Assembly (NCBI GenBank): GCA_965207275.1 | Contig: CBDBMH010000001.1 | Coordinates: forward strand, 496,001-560,000 | DNA: 64,000 bases | Reading direction: 5' to 3' | Source: Bin22 sp965207275 | GTDB taxonomy: Bacteria; Chloroflexota; Dehalococcoidia; Lucifugimonadales; UBA3495 | Part shown: piece by piece, positions 42,210-52,283 of the stretch | Layout: the number at the start of each line of letters is the position of its first letter | Numbering within the stretch: position 1 is the stretch's first letter | Made by a program: the position numbers and the translations under genes | Notes under the pieces: generated by a model | Seen by the model: the letters and a program-made list of their open reading frames with translations, nothing else | Databases searched by the model: none | What the model was told of the DNA's origin: nothing

Positions 42210-43609
42210 TGCGTTCAAAGACAAGGACCGCAAACAGGATTGGACACCGAACTGGGCTGCTTTACGCATTCAGTAGGGTGGCATCCAATCACTTCGCAAT
42301 TTCCTCCCATCAATTTGTAGTACCGAAAACCAAGAACAGGCGTATGATTCTAGGGTTCTGCAGTCGGTGGTAAGCTGACCTATGGTGTGTTATTCAAATT
42401 GTGCGTCTCAACCTCAGATAGGCATATTCTGGGTTGCATTGGTGTCTACTCGCGGATCGGCTTTCAACGATTGGCTTCGCCTCTATATGGCCACCTCCCA
42501 CCGGAAAGTTCGCAGTATGGCCCCTTTAGGCCCACCAAGCTGGACAAAATCAAGAACTTTCACGATCACCTTCTCGGTGGCGTTGTAATCGGGCACACGC
42601 TGGACGGGTCTGTGCAAGCCATCCCGGTGAAATCCATCCCGGTGATACGAAGGCGCTGACACAGTACTGTTATGGAGTTCATTTGTGTCGCCCGCAGGCT
42701 TATGCCGGAGCCCGACGCCTCATGGCGCCGCTGGGGAGCGATGCTGACGGCGCGGTTGCCCGTCCGCATTCAGGGTGTAGCTACTGGACTCCCCCGGCTG
42801 GCGTCAGAGTTGCGCTGGCGCTGTCGCCGTGGTCCGGCCAGCCGTTGTTGCAGCCCACGCCATTGAGGGTGTCGCAGTGTCGTGTCCCAACCGTTCTGCG
42901 GTGTGCCCTTGTACACGTACAGAGTGCCCACCGGCAGGTTAACGGACGCCGTGGCATCCCCCAGCGCCGTGTAGCGAAAGTACCGCGCCCGGCTGTTCAC
43001 GTTGGCGCGGCTCAGCGACAGGCCTGCCACGGACGGCGCCTGGACCGGGTGGTATTAGACGGGAATGATCCCCACACCGTCCTGGCTCATGAGGTTTACC
43101 AGTAGGACGCTTGCGGGGGCTTACAGGCCGTGGTGAGCGATGCGGAGGGGCGGCTCTACGTGATGACCGGCAGCTGTGCTCGCCGGGGGTAATGCCCGCC
43201 CCAGGGCGACGTAATACTGCGCATCGGCCCCGTCCGCCCTCACAGTCGCCGCGCCAGACCGGCCTGGCAGCCCGATGGAGAATTGACGGCGAGCCGGTGC
43301 CGATGTAGAGTAAATCGAAACCATTGCAGTTGCAACCAACAGGTTGAGGTTCTTTTCGGAACGGTTTCCCAGGGGCGCAATACGCCGTCAAGAGCCGATA
43401 GCCGAGGAGCGTCAATCTGGCCAAAACTTGAACCGGCGGCGCAAGGACCTAAACCCGGACTGACGCTAAGATAAAGAGCGGAGACGACGGATTCCGGGCG
43501 GCTATCGCACGGCGTCGCCGCGAGCTAACCCTGTAGAGTCGGGGCGCTGCCAGGCGCGCCGGCGTCCTGACGTGAGAGGCATAATCCAGGCCATGCTGAG
43601 GTAATCGAC
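42210..43609. other. 1.4-kb gap with debris
   Basis: No intact gene is visible. A short open frame at 42387-42659 ends with a protein-like tail ('NFHDHLLGGVVIGHTLDGSV') but has no RBS or known family. The minus-strand relic at 42780-43110 lies within. Composition rises to GC-rich again near 42.7 kb, marking a junction after the SIR2 gene. Confidence 0.3.
42780..43110 (-). pseudogene. Decayed fragment of a secreted/repeat-type protein
   Basis: Minus-strand pieces 'SVAGLSLSRANVNSRARYF', 'RYTALGDATASVNLPVGTLY' and 'VYKGTPQNGWDTT' are protein-like. After a frameshift the text continues as 'LNGVGCNNGWPDHGDSASAT' before a stop. Upstream 'VLLVNLMSQDGVGIIPV' ends in a stop codon. It looks like a remnant of a large surface protein, close to the intact one on the other strand. 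The family is not known. Confidence 0.35.
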
Positions 43610-43687
43610 GTGAGCAACCGACTGAGCCGATACATACCCCTTTCAGCCCCCCCCCCCCCCCCCCCCGCCTTTTGGGGTCTCGAATGA
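43610..43687 (+). CDS. GTG-started leader through the poly-C tract (out-of-phase true start?)
   Basis: GTG 43610 has a good RBS (GAGG at 43597-43600, about 9 nt upstream). It reads MSNRLSRYIPLSAPPPPPP through the C-tract and stops at TGA 43685-43687, overlapping the ATG (43684) of the giant surface protein gene. The leader is 74 nt before that ATG, so adding one C (21) or removing two (18) would fuse it in frame with the surface protein. It may be a coupled leader peptide in this state or the real 5' end of the gene in another. Confidence 0.5.
   Translation: MSNRLSRYIPLSAPPPPPPAFWGLE
43647..43666 (+). repeat. Homopolymer of 20 C, probable phase-variation tract
   Basis: Twenty consecutive C lie 17 nt before the ATG of the giant surface protein. 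Tracts this long mutate quickly by slipped-strand mispairing, and their length estimates are also error-prone in sequencing. Confidence 0.85.
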
Positions 43688-46600
43688 AGCGCCCCGCCCG
43701 GCTGGGGCTTGCCACCCTGCTGCTGGCGGGAGGAACTGAGCCCGCCGCCGCCCAGACGCCGCAGGCGCTGGTCAGCAACATTGGGCAGGCTGACGGCTCC
43801 CAAGGAAGCCTCTCCTTCGACCACGCCCAAGGATTCACGACCGGCCCCAGCAGTACCGGATACAGGCTGACCAGCGTGGACTGGGAGTTCAATCAGCTCG
43901 ACGATCCTGCCGCGTTGTCGAAGATGACGATGGTCATCCGGAGCCGGCTGCATGATCCCAATGGAAATTATATTGTCGCCACTCTGACGAACCCGTCCTC
44001 ATTCACGCCGTTCACCACCGACACGGTGCTCACCTTCACGGCGCCCGGCGTGGGCATCGATCTTGAGCCGAGCACCACATACTATGTGATACTCGACGTC
44101 ACCGCGGCCCTTACTGGCACCAACCGCATCCGTAACACGAACTCGGACGCCGAGGACACCGGGGGCACGACCGGCTTCAGCATCGCCGACCATAGCAACC
44201 ATAAGACGTACGCCTCCACCGTGGAATTGGTGAATTGGCAGTACTTCGCTGCTTCCAAGAAGATCCGCATCAACGGTCACGTCAAGGGGACTCCGCCGGC
44301 GACGGCCAACGCCGACGGCAGCTACAGCGTTTCCGCCGACTGGCCCCTCGCGCCGCGGGGAGCGAGGCACGGCGAGCGGTTCCGGCTGCTGTTCGTCACC
44401 AGCGCCACCGGGGACGCCACGCCCGCCGGCATCGCGGCCTACGACGGCCGGGTGCGGAACGCGCTGCGCGCGGGCAGCCTGACCGCCATCAAGCCCTACG
44501 CCTCCGCCTTCAAGGTGGTGGGCTCGACGCAGACGGTCGCCGCCCGGCACCACCTGGTGCTGCACGACGGAACCAACTTCTACGGCGGCACCTCCATCCA
44601 CTGGATGAACGCGGGCGGCAACGGCAAGCTGGTCGCCGACGACTACGAGGACTTCTGCGACCGGGAGGGAACCAACACCAACCCCGAGACCTGGTGGAAG
44701 AACGACCTGGCGGCCGACTTCCGCAACGAGAACGGTGAGGCCGGCCTCATAGGCCCAATTTGGACGGGCACCACCAACGACTGCCGGATACACACCGCGG
44801 ACAGCGCGTGGCTGGGCGGCAGCGTCGTCGCGGCAGGCGGCGCTGCCGCAGCCTCCCGCAGCGAGGGGCCGCTGGACCGAGGCACCACCGGGGACCCAAG
44901 CGTCCTGAGTCTCCATCTCTACGGCATGTCGCCGGTGTTCGTGGTGGACGAGCGGGGCTCGGCGAACGACTGCGGGACGCGCACCACCCAGGAAACGGCC
45001 TGGACCACGCAGGATGAATGCTACATCTACGCCGGGCAGCTACCCAACGGTTCCTTCCAGAGATTGACCCGGGTCCACTATGAGCTGAGACGCGCGGAGC
45101 TGGCGCCGTACGTGGCGCCGGAGGCGGTGTTCCTCGACCAGAGCAGGGTCAACGGCAACATGGACATCACCGACCCGGCGCTGACCCAGTACCGGGCGTT
45201 CTTCAACAGAGAGGATTTCACCGAGCGGCAGCCGACGGCGAACGAGCCGTCGGAGTGGCGGACGCTGCTCAGCAACCTCCACCAGGCTCCCAGCGGCACG
45301 GGCGGGCTGGGCCAGGACCATGCGCAGGCGTTCACCACGCCCGCCAACGCGCATGGGGGGCACCGGGTGTACAGCGTGTCGATCGCGTTCGCGCTGATCC
45401 AGGGTTCAGGGGTGCCCTCCGGGATCACCGGGGCGATCTACACCGATTCGTCCGGGCGGCCGGGCACCGTGGTGGGCACGCTTTCGAACCCCACTCGCGT
45501 GAGGAGGCTGATCGATATCAATCCCAATGTGTACGCCACCGACGTCCGGTTCACGGCGCCTGCCGGGGGCATCGCGCTCGAAGGGGGCGCCACGTACTGG
45601 TTCGTGCTGGACGTCACCAGCGCGATCGACGGCTCCCAGAATCAGGTGAGCCACACGGCGAGCGACGACAAGGACCCCGGCAACCTGAAGTTCGGGTTCC
45701 CTGCGAGCAGCGGCCTCCAGCGCACCTGGAGCGACACCGGCAACACGTGGACTTCAAGCAATCGGCAGAAGAAGATCCGCATCGATGGCGCGTACATGCG
45801 GCAAGCGCCCAGCCGGACGACTGCGGGCATCGGTCGTGTACAGGACATCACCCCAGTGCTGCGCCAGACCCCGGAATCAGCGGAGAAGCTGATCTATCGC
45901 GTGACCGACCTCTCGACGGCTGCGCCCAAGCACTACGTGAGGGTGACCTTCGAGGACGGCGCGTTGTGCCGGCCCGCGAATTGGGGGCTGGAGCCCAACT
46001 ACTTCGGCTGGTTCTGGGGCCGCTATCCCGGCCCGGACCAGACTCCGCGCGTCACGGCGGCATGCCTGCAGGCCGTGCTTCAGATCACCGTGCGCGACCA
46101 TATCGACAACGTCGCCAAGTCTGTAAGTCTCTGGCTCAAGGACAACCAGAACGGCCCGTACTCCGTCTTCGGCCAGGACGACCGGCCCTTCTCGGGGGCC
46201 GCGACTCCCGTGCATCCCGACTGGTCGCTGGCCCCGCCGGGCCTGAGCGACGGCGACCGGTTCCGCCTGCTGGTGCGCACCTCGACCAGGCGCGACGCGA
46301 CGTCGTCGGACATCGCCGACTACGATGCCCACGTGCGGGCGGCGGTGGCGGCGGGACACGCCGACATCCGGCAGTACGCCGATGCGTTCCAGGCGGTCGG
46401 TTCGACCGCCGGCATCGACGCGCGCGACCACCTGGGCTTCTTCGACAACGGCGCCTGGGTATCGGGCGTCCCCATCCACTGGCTGGACGCCTCGGGGCAG
46501 GGCAAGAAGGTGGCGGACGACTACACCGACTTCTGCAACCAGGAGCAGAAGGGCAGGAACAGTCCGCAGCTCTGGTGGCAGAACGACAACCTGGCCGACA

Positions 46601-49600
46601 TGCGCAACGAGCACGGTGTGGCGGCCAACGGGGACAAGCCGTGGACCGGTTCGGAGAACACCTGCGAGGGCTTCAATCGGCCTGGTCGCCCTCAACAGTT
46701 GGGTTCCCCGGGCAACGTGGAGTACGGCGCGCACCGTGACGGACGTCCCTGGGGTCCGCTGAGCGACGGCAACGCGGCGCGCACGCAGTTGCGGCCGCTG
46801 TACGCGCTGTCGCCGGTGTTCGTGATCGACTCGAACGCGCCGCAGCCGCAGCAGGCGGAACAGCAGCAGACGCCGGCGCCGGAGGTGAACATCACGGCGG
46901 CGAGCGGCGGGACCGAGGGCGGGAACGTCACGTTCCAGATCACGTCCAACCCGCATCCGGCGGCAGCCCTGGACGTGAGCGTGACGGTTGCCGCGACAGG
47001 GGACTACGGGGTGACGCCGGGGACGCGGACGGTGACCATCCCCACCACGGGCAGCGCCACGCTGACGCTGGCCACCACGGACGACTCCGCCGACGAGCCG
47101 GACGGGTCGGTGACCCTGACGCTGAACGCGGGAACGGACTACACCGTGGGCAGCCTCTCCTCGGAGACGGTGGCGATACTGGACGACGACGAGCCTCCGG
47201 CCCAGGAGCAGCAGGAGACCGTCGACCTCTCGGTGAAGTACGCGGACCTGATCGAGGACGTGCGGGGCTACATCGCGGAGCCGAACCGCTCGGATGCGCA
47301 CCGGGAGCGCTGGAACCGGGTGCTGGTGGCGTTGGGGGTGGAGGTGTCCGGGTTCACCGGGGATGATGCGATGACGGCCTCGGAAGCCGCCACCTACCGG
47401 GCCAAGTGGCCGTCGGACGCCGGCGGGGTGGACCGCTGGGGTCCGGTGGTGGAGGCGCTGACGTGGGTGGAAGCGCAGCAGCAACCGCCAACGCCGGAGA
47501 TCAGCATCACCGGAGGAAGCGGGGTGACCGAGGGCGGCTCTGCCGTCTTCACCATCAGCGCCAGCCCAGTGCCAGCGGCGGCGTTGGACGTGAGCGTGAC
47601 CGTGTCGCAGAGCGGGGACTACGGGGTCTCCACGGAGACGCGGACGGTGACCATCCCCACCACGGGCAGCGCGACTTTGAGCGTGACCACCACGGACGAC
47701 TCCGCCGACGAGGCCGACGGGTTGGTGACCGTGACGCTGAACGATGACACGGACTACACGGTGTCCGGTAGCCAGGGGACGGCCACGGTGGTCGTTTCCG
47801 ACGACGACGCCCCGCCGGAGCCGGAGGTGAGCATCGCCGGCGGCAGCGGGGTGACCGAGGGGGGGTCTGCCGTCTTCACCATCACCGCCAGCCCCAAGCC
47901 TTCGGCTGCCCTGGACGTGAGCGTGACCGTGTCGCAGAGCGGGGACTACGGCGTCTCCACGGGGACACGGACGGTGACCATCCCCACGACGGGGAGCGCC
48001 ACGCTGAGCGTGGCCACCACGGGAGACGCCAGCGACGAACCTGACGGCTCGGTGACCGTGACGGTGAATGCCGACACGGACTACACGGTGTCCGGTAGCC
48101 AGGGTACGGCCACGGTGGCGGTTTCCGACGACGATGCCGCGCCGACGCCGGAAATCAGCATCACCGGCGGCAGCTGGATCACCGAGGGCGGCTCAGCCGT
48201 CTTCACCATCACGGCCAGTCCCAAGCCTTCGGCTGCTTTGGCCGTGAGCGTGACCGTGTCGCAAAGTGGGGACTACGGGGTGACCACGGGGACGCGGACG
48301 GTGAGCATCCCCGCCACGGGGAGCGCCACGCTGAGCGTGGCCACCACGGGAGACGCCAACGACGAGCCTGACGGGTCGGTGACCGTGACGCTGAACGCCG
48401 ACACGGCCTACACGGTGTCCTCGGCCCAGGGTGCGGCCACGGTGGCGGTGTCCGACGACGATGATGCGCCGACGCCGGAGATCAGCGTCACCGGCGGCAA
48501 CGGGGTGACCGAGGGCGGTTCTGCCGTCTTCACCCTGACCGCCAGCCCCAGGCCGACGGCGGCCTTGGACGTGAGCGTGACCGTGTCGCAGAGCGGGGAC
48601 TACGGGGTAACCACGGGCAAGCGGACGGTGACGATACCCACGACGGGGAGCGCCACGCTGAGCGTGGCGACCACGGGGGACAGCGCCGACGAGGCCGACG
48701 GGTCGGTGACCGTGGCGCTGAACACGGGCAGCGGCTACGCGGTGTCCGGTAGCCAGGGCGCGGCCACGGTGGCGATAACCGACGACGACGCCCCGCCGGA
48801 GCCGGAGGTGAGCATCACCGCCGGTAGCGGGATCACCGAGGGCGGTTCTGCCAGCTTCACCATCACGGCCAGTCCCAAGCCTTCGGCTGCTTTGGACGTG
48901 AGCGTGACCGTGTCGCAGAGCGGGGACTACGGTGTCTCCACGGGGACGCGGACGGTTACGATACCCACCACGGGTAGCGCCACGCTGAGCGAGGCCACCA
49001 CGGACGACTCCAGCGACGAGGCCGACGGGTCGGTGACCGTGACGCTGAACGCGGATACGGGCTACACGGTGTCCGGGTCCCAGGGGTCGGCCACGGTGGC
49101 GGTTTCCGACGACGACGATCCGCCGGAGCCGGAGGTGAGCATCACCGCCGGTAGCAGGATCACCGAGGGCGGTTCTGCCACCTTCACCCTTACGGCCAGC
49201 CCCAAGCCAACGGCGGCGCTGGACGTGAGCGTGACCGTGTCGCAGAGCGGGGACTACGGGGTGACCACGGTCAAGCGGACGGTGACCATCCCCACCACGG
49301 GGAGCGCGACGCTGACCATCGCCACAACTGATGACACCAGCGACGAGGCCGACGGGTCGGTGACCGTGACGGTGAACGCGGACACGGGCTACACGGTGTC
49401 CGGGGCCCAGGGGACGGCCACGGTGGCGGTTTCCGACGACGACGATGCCGAACCGGAGACGTCGGCGACCATCTCCATCGGGGACGCCTCGGCGGAGGAG
49501 GGTAAAGACTTATTCTTCACGGTAACCCTGTCCGAGGCGGTGGACCACAAGGTCCGGGTGCACTACAAGGCCGTCGAGAGCTTTGTGGCTGATAACTATG

Positions 49601-49800
49601 CCCTGGCGGGCCGGGACTTCTGGCAAGTGAGCGGCTGGCTGGAGTTCGCCGCTGGGGAGACCAGCGCGAGGGCGCAGGTCCCGCTGGAGGAGGACACCCG
49701 GGTGGAGGGGGACGAGGTGTTCCTGGTGGTGTTGTCGGAGCCGGAGGGGGCTGAGATCGCCGACGGCGAGGGGGTGATGACCATCGTGGACAACGACTGA
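43684..49800 (+). CDS. Giant secreted repeat protein (Calx-beta-like repeats)
   Basis: This is a 2038-residue protein from ATG 43684. A signal peptide is visible (KRPARLGLATLLLAGG, cleavage near AAAQ at 21-24). Two lectin- or 'choice-of-anchor'-like domains (about 25-200 and 530-700) share 'DHAQ.FTT' and 'G..Y..VLDVT.A'. Each is followed or preceded by a copy of a second module ('RFRLLFVTSATGDATPAGIA' near 230 and 'RFRLLVRTSTRRDATSSDIA' near 860). Then come one Calx-beta-like repeat (about 1065), a helical linker 'VKYADLIEDVRGYI', six near-identical 109-residue repeats and a final Calx-beta 'ATISIGDASAEEGKD'. It is probably an extracellular adhesin or matrix protein. No membrane anchor is seen at the C-terminus. 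Expression probably depends on the C-tract upstream. Confidence 0.85.
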   Translation: MKRPARLGLATLLLAGGTEPAAAQTPQALVSNIGQADGSQGSLSFDHAQGFTTGPSSTGYRLTSVDWEFNQLDDPAALSKMTMVIRSRLHDPNGNYIVATLTNPSSFTPFTTDTVLTFTAPGVGIDLEPSTTYYVILDVTAALTGTNRIRNTNSDAEDTGGTTGFSIADHSNHKTYASTVELVNWQYFAASKKIRINGHVKGTPPATANADGSYSVSADWPLAPRGARHGERFRLLFVTSATGDATPAGIAAYDGRVRNALRAGSLTAIKPYASAFKVVGSTQTVAARHHLVLHDGTNFYGGTSIHWMNAGGNGKLVADDYEDFCDREGTNTNPETWWKNDLAADFRNENGEAGLIGPIWTGTTNDCRIHTADSAWLGGSVVAAGGAAAASRSEGPLDRGTTGDPSVLSLHLYGMSPVFVVDERGSANDCGTRTTQETAWTTQDECYIYAGQLPNGSFQRLTRVHYELRRAELAPYVAPEAVFLDQSRVNGNMDITDPALTQYRAFFNREDFTERQPTANEPSEWRTLLSNLHQAPSGTGGLGQDHAQAFTTPANAHGGHRVYSVSIAFALIQGSGVPSGITGAIYTDSSGRPGTVVGTLSNPTRVRRLIDINPNVYATDVRFTAPAGGIALEGGATYWFVLDVTSAIDGSQNQVSHTASDDKDPGNLKFGFPASSGLQRTWSDTGNTWTSSNRQKKIRIDGAYMRQAPSRTTAGIGRVQDITPVLRQTPESAEKLIYRVTDLSTAAPKHYVRVTFEDGALCRPANWGLEPNYFGWFWGRYPGPDQTPRVTAACLQAVLQITVRDHIDNVAKSVSLWLKDNQNGPYSVFGQDDRPFSGAATPVHPDWSLAPPGLSDGDRFRLLVRTSTRRDATSSDIADYDAHVRAAVAAGHADIRQYADAFQAVGSTAGIDARDHLGFFDNGAWVSGVPIHWLDASGQGKKVADDYTDFCNQEQKGRNSPQLWWQNDNLADMRNEHGVAANGDKPWTGSENTCEGFNRPGRPQQLGSPGNVEYGAHRDGRPWGPLSDGNAARTQLRPLYALSPVFVIDSNAPQPQQAEQQQTPAPEVNITAASGGTEGGNVTFQITSNPHPAAALDVSVTVAATGDYGVTPGTRTVTIPTTGSATLTLATTDDSADEPDGSVTLTLNAGTDYTVGSLSSETVAILDDDEPPAQEQQETVDLSVKYADLIEDVRGYIAEPNRSDAHRERWNRVLVALGVEVSGFTGDDAMTASEAATYRAKWPSDAGGVDRWGPVVEALTWVEAQQQPPTPEISITGGSGVTEGGSAVFTISASPVPAAALDVSVTVSQSGDYGVSTETRTVTIPTTGSATLSVTTTDDSADEADGLVTVTLNDDTDYTVSGSQGTATVVVSDDDAPPEPEVSIAGGSGVTEGGSAVFTITASPKPSAALDVSVTVSQSGDYGVSTGTRTVTIPTTGSATLSVATTGDASDEPDGSVTVTVNADTDYTVSGSQGTATVAVSDDDAAPTPEISITGGSWITEGGSAVFTITASPKPSAALAVSVTVSQSGDYGVTTGTRTVSIPATGSATLSVATTGDANDEPDGSVTVTLNADTAYTVSSAQGAATVAVSDDDDAPTPEISVTGGNGVTEGGSAVFTLTASPRPTAALDVSVTVSQSGDYGVTTGKRTVTIPTTGSATLSVATTGDSADEADGSVTVALNTGSGYAVSGSQGAATVAITDDDAPPEPEVSITAGSGITEGGSASFTITASPKPSAALDVSVTVSQSGDYGVSTGTRTVTIPTTGSATLSEATTDDSSDEADGSVTVTLNADTGYTVSGSQGSATVAVSDDDDPPEPEVSITAGSRITEGGSATFTLTASPKPTAALDVSVTVSQSGDYGVTTVKRTVTIPTTGSATLTIATTDDTSDEADGSVTVTVNADTGYTVSGAQGTATVAVSDDDDAEPETSATISIGDASAEEGKDLFFTVTLSEAVDHKVRVHYKAVESFVADNYALAGRDFWQVSGWLEFAAGETSARAQVPLEEDTRVEGDEVFLVVLSEPEGAEIADGEGVMTIVDND
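47494..49455 (+). repeat. Six tandem 327-bp coding repeats
   Basis: Units begin at 47494, 47821, 48148, 48475, 48802 and 49129, each exactly 327 bp (109 codons), with the core 'ALDVSVTVSQSGDYGV' and 'TVTIPTTGSATLS' in every unit. Identical spacing and high similarity indicate recent amplification and allow copy number to vary by recombination without breaking the frame. Confidence 0.9.
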
Positions 49801-49834
49801 CGGGACCCGCCGGGAGGACGCGGGAACGGGAGAG

Positions 49835-49869
49835 GGCCGCCGGCAGCAGTCTGGCGGCCTTTTCCTTTG
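49835..49869 (+). terminator. Terminator after the surface protein gene
   Basis: GGCCGCC (49835-49841) pairs with GGCGGCC (49853-49859), followed by TTTTCCTTT. It lies 35 nt after the stop codon. Confidence 0.7.
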
Positions 49870-50056
49870 CCAAGCCCGCTGAGGCGCCTGGGCGGGAGTG
49901 AGGCTGGCCGCGCGGTCCTGCCACGTCTTGGCGTCCGGCGGCGGCGGCAGAGACCTGGGAAACCCGCCCCAGCCGGAGCCGTCCGGTGTATAATGCCCCC
50001 AGCAGGCCAGCCCATCGCCAACGGCAATCCCAACGCCAGACACGCCGAGGTTCGGC

Positions 50057-50890
50057 ATGACCACCGCCAACACCAGCAGCAGCAGCAAGACCCCCAGGGC
50101 CCCGGGCCGCTTCCGGCTGCCCGACATACCCGACCGCGAGCCTGATGAAGTGACGCAGTACGACCAACTTTTCAAGGAGGGCCGCTCTCGCGACCTGGCC
50201 TTCCACCTGGGAAATTCCGAGACCACGCTGGTGGAGGCGGACCGCTGGATCGCCCCGGACACCGATTTCGACAAGCGCCGGGCGCGGTACCCCGACCTGC
50301 TGGTGGCCTTCGGCGTGGACCCGGAGGCCTACCGGGCCAGCAACGGGTACATAGTAGAGGAGCAGGGGAAGGCGCCGGACTTCGTGCTGGAGGTGGCGTC
50401 GGAGAGCACGGGGGAGAATGACGTAGGAGACAAACGGGACTACTACGAGTCCCTGGGCATCCTGGAATACTGGCGGTTTGACGAGACGGGTGAGCACCAC
50501 GGGACGAAGCTGGCCGGGGACCGGCTGGTGGACGGGCGTTACGAGCCGGTGGAGATCGAGGAACTGGCCGGCGGGGCGTTGCAGGCGTACAGCCGGGCGT
50601 TGAACCTGTATCTGCGCTGGGAGGAGGGGCGGCTGGTTTTCCGCGACCCCGCCACGGGAGACCCCATCGCCACCCTGGAGAGCGAGCGCACCAGGGCCGA
50701 CGCTGAGCGGGAAGGGCGTATCCAGGCCGAGGCCCGTGCCGACGCCTCTGACAGCCGTGCCAACTCTGCCGAGGCCCGCGCCGACACCGCTGAGGCCCGT
50801 GCCGACGCCTCTGACAGCCGCGCCGACACCGCCGAGGCCCGCAACCGGGAGTTGGAAGAGGAACTGCGCCGGTTGCGAGGGAACGACTGA
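50057..50890 (+). CDS. Uma2-family (DUF820) endonuclease-like protein
   Basis: This 277-residue protein starts at ATG 50057 with GAGG upstream. The Uma2/DUF820 core shows 'RRARYPDLLVAFG', 'APDFVLEVASEST' and 'DKRDYYESLGILEYW', matching the PD-(D/E)XK-like pattern with the catalytic D, E-V and K region. Residues about 210-275 form a repetitive Ala/Arg/Asp coiled coil ('RADASDSRANSAEARADTAE') built from an 11-residue-like repeat. The family is common and often expanded in Cyanobacteria and Chloroflexota; its natural substrate is unknown. It stands alone between the surface protein and a debris region. Confidence 0.8.
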   Translation: MTTANTSSSSKTPRAPGRFRLPDIPDREPDEVTQYDQLFKEGRSRDLAFHLGNSETTLVEADRWIAPDTDFDKRRARYPDLLVAFGVDPEAYRASNGYIVEEQGKAPDFVLEVASESTGENDVGDKRDYYESLGILEYWRFDETGEHHGTKLAGDRLVDGRYEPVEIEELAGGALQAYSRALNLYLRWEEGRLVFRDPATGDPIATLESERTRADAEREGRIQAEARADASDSRANSAEARADTAEARADASDSRADTAEARNRELEEELRRLRGND

Positions 50891-51512
50891 CGAGCGCTGA
50901 AATAGACCTGGCGGGCGGAAGGGGACTGCCAGCGTGAACCGGCGGGGTTGAACAATCAGGATTGCCCGCCCAGTCAAGGTGAGCGGCGTCCGCCCCGGGC
51001 TGGCCGCTTTTGTCGGCGCTTGCCTGCTGGCGGCATGGCCTCCCGACCGCGTCCATCCTGGACATCCCGGCTCTGCTGCCCCTTTGCCGACAACGGGGAG
51101 TGGGCGCTGGCCGCAGGGAAACCGTCACCGGCCCGCGTTGACCATATCTTCAACCGGGACGGCGACGCCATCGCTTCCGAAGCGGTGGCCCAGGATCGGC
51201 AACCCTTCCCTGCGACGCCGTTCCCGGCGGACACCGGGGCGTCGGCGGAGACCAACGCCAGCGCGATGCCCGGGATGACCGCCACGCCGCTGCCCCTCCT
51301 GGCGTCCGATAGGGGGTTCCGTCCGGTAGGGGAATGCCGGGCCGGTCCCGGCATCGCGGTAGCGGGGAGCCTGGGAGCAGGCCGTCCTGGGGCGGCGGGT
51401 GCATCGGCCGGCGACTGGTCAATCATGCTGACACGGCATCATCTGCCCGCCACGCTGTCCGGGGGCGCAAACAGCGGCTCCGGCGATGATTTCGGGAGTC
51501 TCGGGTAGGCGC

Positions 51513-51656
51513 CGATGCGTCATTTTCGCCCATTTCAGGCAGGAAACGGGCTGCGATGTCCCTTGACGAATCAGGAATTGCATTTTTGCAAGTGTGAAAA
51601 ACCACGCTAAAACAACGAGGGTGATTTTGGACGGAGCGCCATGGCCTGACGCATCG
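51513..51656. repeat. 144-bp segment bounded by 10-bp inverted repeats
   Basis: CGATGCGTCA (51513-51522) and TGACGCATCG (51647-51656) are perfect inverses enclosing AT-richer, gene-free DNA. It could be a MITE-like remnant or a recombination site. No target duplication was identified. Confidence 0.35.
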
Positions 51657-52055
51657 CCGGCGACAAGTTGCAATACGTGTCAAGCCACATGTCAGACGGG
51701 GTCCACCGGGTGGACAAGGCTGAGGCGGAGCGGGAACCGGAGGCGCCGCCGTCCACGCCGGACCGGATGATCCGCAGGGGCGAGGTGGCGGTGGCGGAAG
51801 AGGACCGGCGGGTCTGCGGGAAAATGCGCGGGCCGCGCGGTCCCGGGGACCGGGGCCTGCTGCGCCGGTTCAGGGAGGAGCTACCGGAGCTCACCGTAGG
51901 CGGGCTGGCGGAGAGCTTCTCCCGTCTCCAACCGGCAGGGATAATCGACGCTGCCGGCATCCCCCATTGTCCATTGCCGTTAATCACCCGGCGTCCTGCC
52001 GGCGCCATTTCCGCAGCGGCTGGACAGAGCGGGACGACGAGGACATCTTCCATCG

Positions 52056-52283
52056 GTGCTGTTCGTGTTCGAGACCCCGGAGTGCGAGGCCGCCTTCCTG
52101 GACATCGCCGACGGCATGGAGGGCCTGGACGTGATCACCGCCAACGCGGAGGCCCTGAGGGAACACGGCGTCCTGGGCGAGGCGTGGACCTTTCCGCCGC
52201 CCCACTCGCTGGACCGGGCGCCGCTGGCCGGATTGTACCCTGTGCCCAAAGTACAATCTTCCTGCGCCGGGTATTTCCCGTAG
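52056..52283 (+). CDS. Possible small hypothetical protein
   Basis: This 75-codon frame starts at GTG 52056 and reads 'LFVFETPECEAAFLDIADGM' and 'LDVITANAEALREHGVLGEA', which looks like genuine coding text for its first 50 residues. There is no close RBS (GAGG is 14 nt away). It is probably a fragment. Confidence 0.25.
   Translation: MLFVFETPECEAAFLDIADGMEGLDVITANAEALREHGVLGEAWTFPPPHSLDRAPLAGLYPVPKVQSSCAGYFP

Noticed and set aside
45877..47484. 535-codon minus-strand frame inside the surface protein gene
   Set aside because: Arg/His/Val-rich shadow of a clearly coding plus-strand gene with domains and repeats.
47494..49455. Regular repeats that could suggest a CRISPR or satellite array
   Set aside because: The 327-bp units are in frame and encode a recognisable 109-residue domain; no short repeat-spacer structure exists anywhere in the window.
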